This document shows, in pieces, positions 31,553 to 32,867 of a stretch of DNA of 32,867 nt (the stretch's first letter is position 1; each line of letters opens with the position of its first letter). The notes under the pieces were generated by a model. It made no database searches. It saw only the letters and a program-made list of their open reading frames with translations, and was not told the DNA's origin. Both the position numbers and the translations under genes were made by a program. The stretch is from Promethearchaeota archaeon. Lineage in GTDB: Archaea > Asgardarchaeota > Lokiarchaeia > Sigyniarchaeales > SOKP01. The stretch covers positions 1 through 32,867 of the forward strand of contig JAGXNP010000013.1 of NCBI GenBank assembly GCA_019894885.1, written 5' to 3'.

Positions 31553-32867
31553 TTAAACCATAGTATGTTCAGTTCTCGAAATGATTTCGTCCTGAATTTC
31601 TTTTCCTAAGTCAGTAAAATAAGCAGAGTACCCCCCTACTTTAACAATAATATTTCGATAGCTTTTAGGCTTTATCTGTGCTGCTTTTAAAACATCGGTC
31701 GATACTACAGTAGGTTGGAGTTGTTCTCCCCCTAATTGAAAGTAAGTTTTTATTAACGAAATCCATTTTTTCTTAGATTCTTCAGATTTTCCGATTCCTG
31801 AGGGATGCATCCTAATATTAACTGCACATCCCATTACATGTTCGTATTCTAATGCTGATACAGAGCGCAATACTCCTGTAGGACCATGCTTCTCGACATT
31901 GTAGGGATTACAACTAGCAGCAAATGGTCGACCTCCTAACCTTCCATCAGGGGTTGCTATTGAAATTCTCCCATCATAAGTATGGGTTGTCATACTATTA
32001 ATAAAAGGTGCATAAAATCCATCTCTATAAGTTTTGTATTTGTAAGTCTCATTAAACATATGAGAAGTTACCTTTCTAGCAAGTTCATCTGACTCGGGAT
32101 TGCCATTACCCCATTTTCCATCTAAGTCCAATATTAACTTGTGGATATGTTCATATCCATTACTAAAATTATTATCAATCGCATTAATCAAGTCTTTGAA
32201 AGTGAATTTCTTTTGTTCAAAAATTAGATTTTTAATAACATAGAGCGAATCAATAGTGTTAGCAATACTTGTCATAAATAGAATGCCTTCGCAATCGTAA
32301 ATAGCACCTCCCTCAGTTATATCTCTTTTATTCTCAAGACAACCTTGCATAAAAGCTGAAATGTATGGAGCTGGGAGATATTCAGCGTATAATCTATCGC
32401 GAATTGTAGAGCCTTCAACGATTTTCTTAATCATAAAATCAGACTGAGCGAAAAAACCATCTAAAAACTCCTCAAAATTAGAGAATTTATCGGGATCCCC
32501 TGTTTTTAAACCAGCATTCTTGACCAACCCTACTAAGGTTTGCGAATCGCCATTTCTTAACGCTAAATCAAGCGTTCTGCACAATAATATTGAAGAAAAT
32601 CCTTCTCCTCCTGTCTTTCCTGGACTGCACATGTCTACACAACCTGTAACGGCGTATCCATTCGCATCTTCCTGAGTAAATCCTCTATTCAATAAAGCCT
32701 GAAGGCAAATCTCATCGTTCATTAATGATACGCTAGAGACTCCATGGTAATGTAAATCTGCAACTTTCAATAATAGTTTTTCAGGGCTATTTTTATGTAT
32801 ACGCACAGCAAAATTTAATGAAGCTTTCGAACGATCAACTGCTTCTAGCATAACATATGTCAGTTCG
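31553..32867 (-). CDS. Glycyl radical enzyme, 5' part outside window (partial)
   Basis: This is the C-terminal part of a PFL/dehydratase-fold glycyl radical enzyme. The frame stays open from the ORF-track ATG (32851) to the window edge, with residues ELTYV in frame ahead of it. That makes 32851 an internal methionine; about half the protein is missing. In ORF-track numbering the active-site cysteine is C71 in VTGCVDMCSPGKTGG, and the radical glycine is G407 in IIVKVGGYSAYF, 336 residues later, a normal distance. Two departures from the family are visible: Asp (D73) replaces the Glu of GCVE, and the glycyl loop has Lys-Val-Gly-Gly where Arg-Val-[Ser/Ala/Cys]-Gly is usual. A known substrate class cannot be assigned. 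The activase gene follows directly. Confidence 0.9.
   Translation of the reverse strand, partial: ELTYVMLEAVDRSKASLNFAVRIHKNSPEKLLLKVADLHYHGVSSVSLMNDEICLQALLNRGFTQEDANGYAVTGCVDMCSPGKTGGEGFSSILLCRTLDLALRNGDSQTLVGLVKNAGLKTGDPDKFSNFEEFLDGFFAQSDFMIKKIVEGSTIRDRLYAEYLPAPYISAFMQGCLENKRDITEGGAIYDCEGILFMTSIANTIDSLYVIKNLIFEQKKFTFKDLINAIDNNFSNGYEHIHKLILDLDGKWGNGNPESDELARKVTSHMFNETYKYKTYRDGFYAPFINSMTTHTYDGRISIATPDGRLGGRPFAASCNPYNVEKHGPTGVLRSVSALEYEHVMGCAVNIRMHPSGIGKSEESKKKWISLIKTYFQLGGEQLQPTVVSTDVLKAAQIKPKSYRNIIVKVGGYSAYFTDLGKEIQDEIISRTEHTMV

Noticed and set aside
31553-32851. Complete 432-aa glycyl radical enzyme beginning at ATG 32851
   Set aside because: The frame remains open upstream to the window edge with family-like residues, and full GREs are about 750-850 aa, so this is a window truncation and not a short enzyme.
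1-32867. CRISPR arrays, insertion sequences, integrases or attachment sites
   Set aside because: No regularly spaced direct repeats, transposase motifs or terminal inverted repeats of transposon type were seen.
24342-32867. Bacterial microcompartment locus around the GRE
   Set aside because: No shell protein genes (BMC hexamer or pentamer) are present in the visible sequence.

Overview
The window looks like chromosomal DNA from an anaerobic archaeon, most likely an Asgard archaeon of the Lokiarchaeia type. Supporting signs are a very AT-rich composition, an archaeal NurA-HerA-Mre11-Rad50 set, an archaeal Taw2 (wybutosine) enzyme, a Pyrococcus-like alanine aminotransferase, a protein resembling eukaryotic IFT52 joined to a SAP domain, and oxygen-sensitive glycyl radical chemistry. 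The lineage is an inference from gene content; no rRNA or other marker is present to confirm it.

Layout. (1) 1-7250, plus strand: a DNA-end-processing operon, nurA-herA-mre11-rad50, followed by a DEDD-type exonuclease. A UvrD/Rep-type helicase runs convergently (7267-9420). (2) 9469-13012, minus strand: a 98-aa orphan, a gene-free stretch of about 545 bases, alanine aminotransferase, a small PD-(D/E)XK-like protein and a cysteine-cluster YkgJ-like protein. (3) 13109-19566: a URO-D-fold methyltransferase-like protein, a divergent Pcm-like protein with a long charged tail, a rhomboid protease, a Trm11-like methyltransferase in tandem with endonuclease III, and the IFT52/GldG-like SAP protein. 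(4) 19726-24192: an acyltransferase-like membrane protein divergent from an MFS transporter, a 7-helix membrane protein and Taw2. (5) 24342-32867: an accessory metabolic block with an acyl-CoA ligase, an FGGY sugar kinase, a class III aminotransferase, a DUF2804 protein, a glycyl radical enzyme (GRE) activase and the C-terminal part of an unusual GRE that runs off the right edge.

How the genes fit together. The left block supplies nucleases, a translocase and a helicase for double-strand-break resection. The middle block is mostly RNA modification, DNA repair and membrane housekeeping. The right block is a plausible anaerobic catabolic neighbourhood, but its substrate cannot be read from sequence. 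I see no tRNA, rRNA, CRISPR array, insertion sequence or integrase. The items most worth following up are the IFT52-like SAP protein, the GRE with a GCVD active site and altered glycyl loop, and the Trm11-like and Pcm-like methyltransferases with altered motifs.
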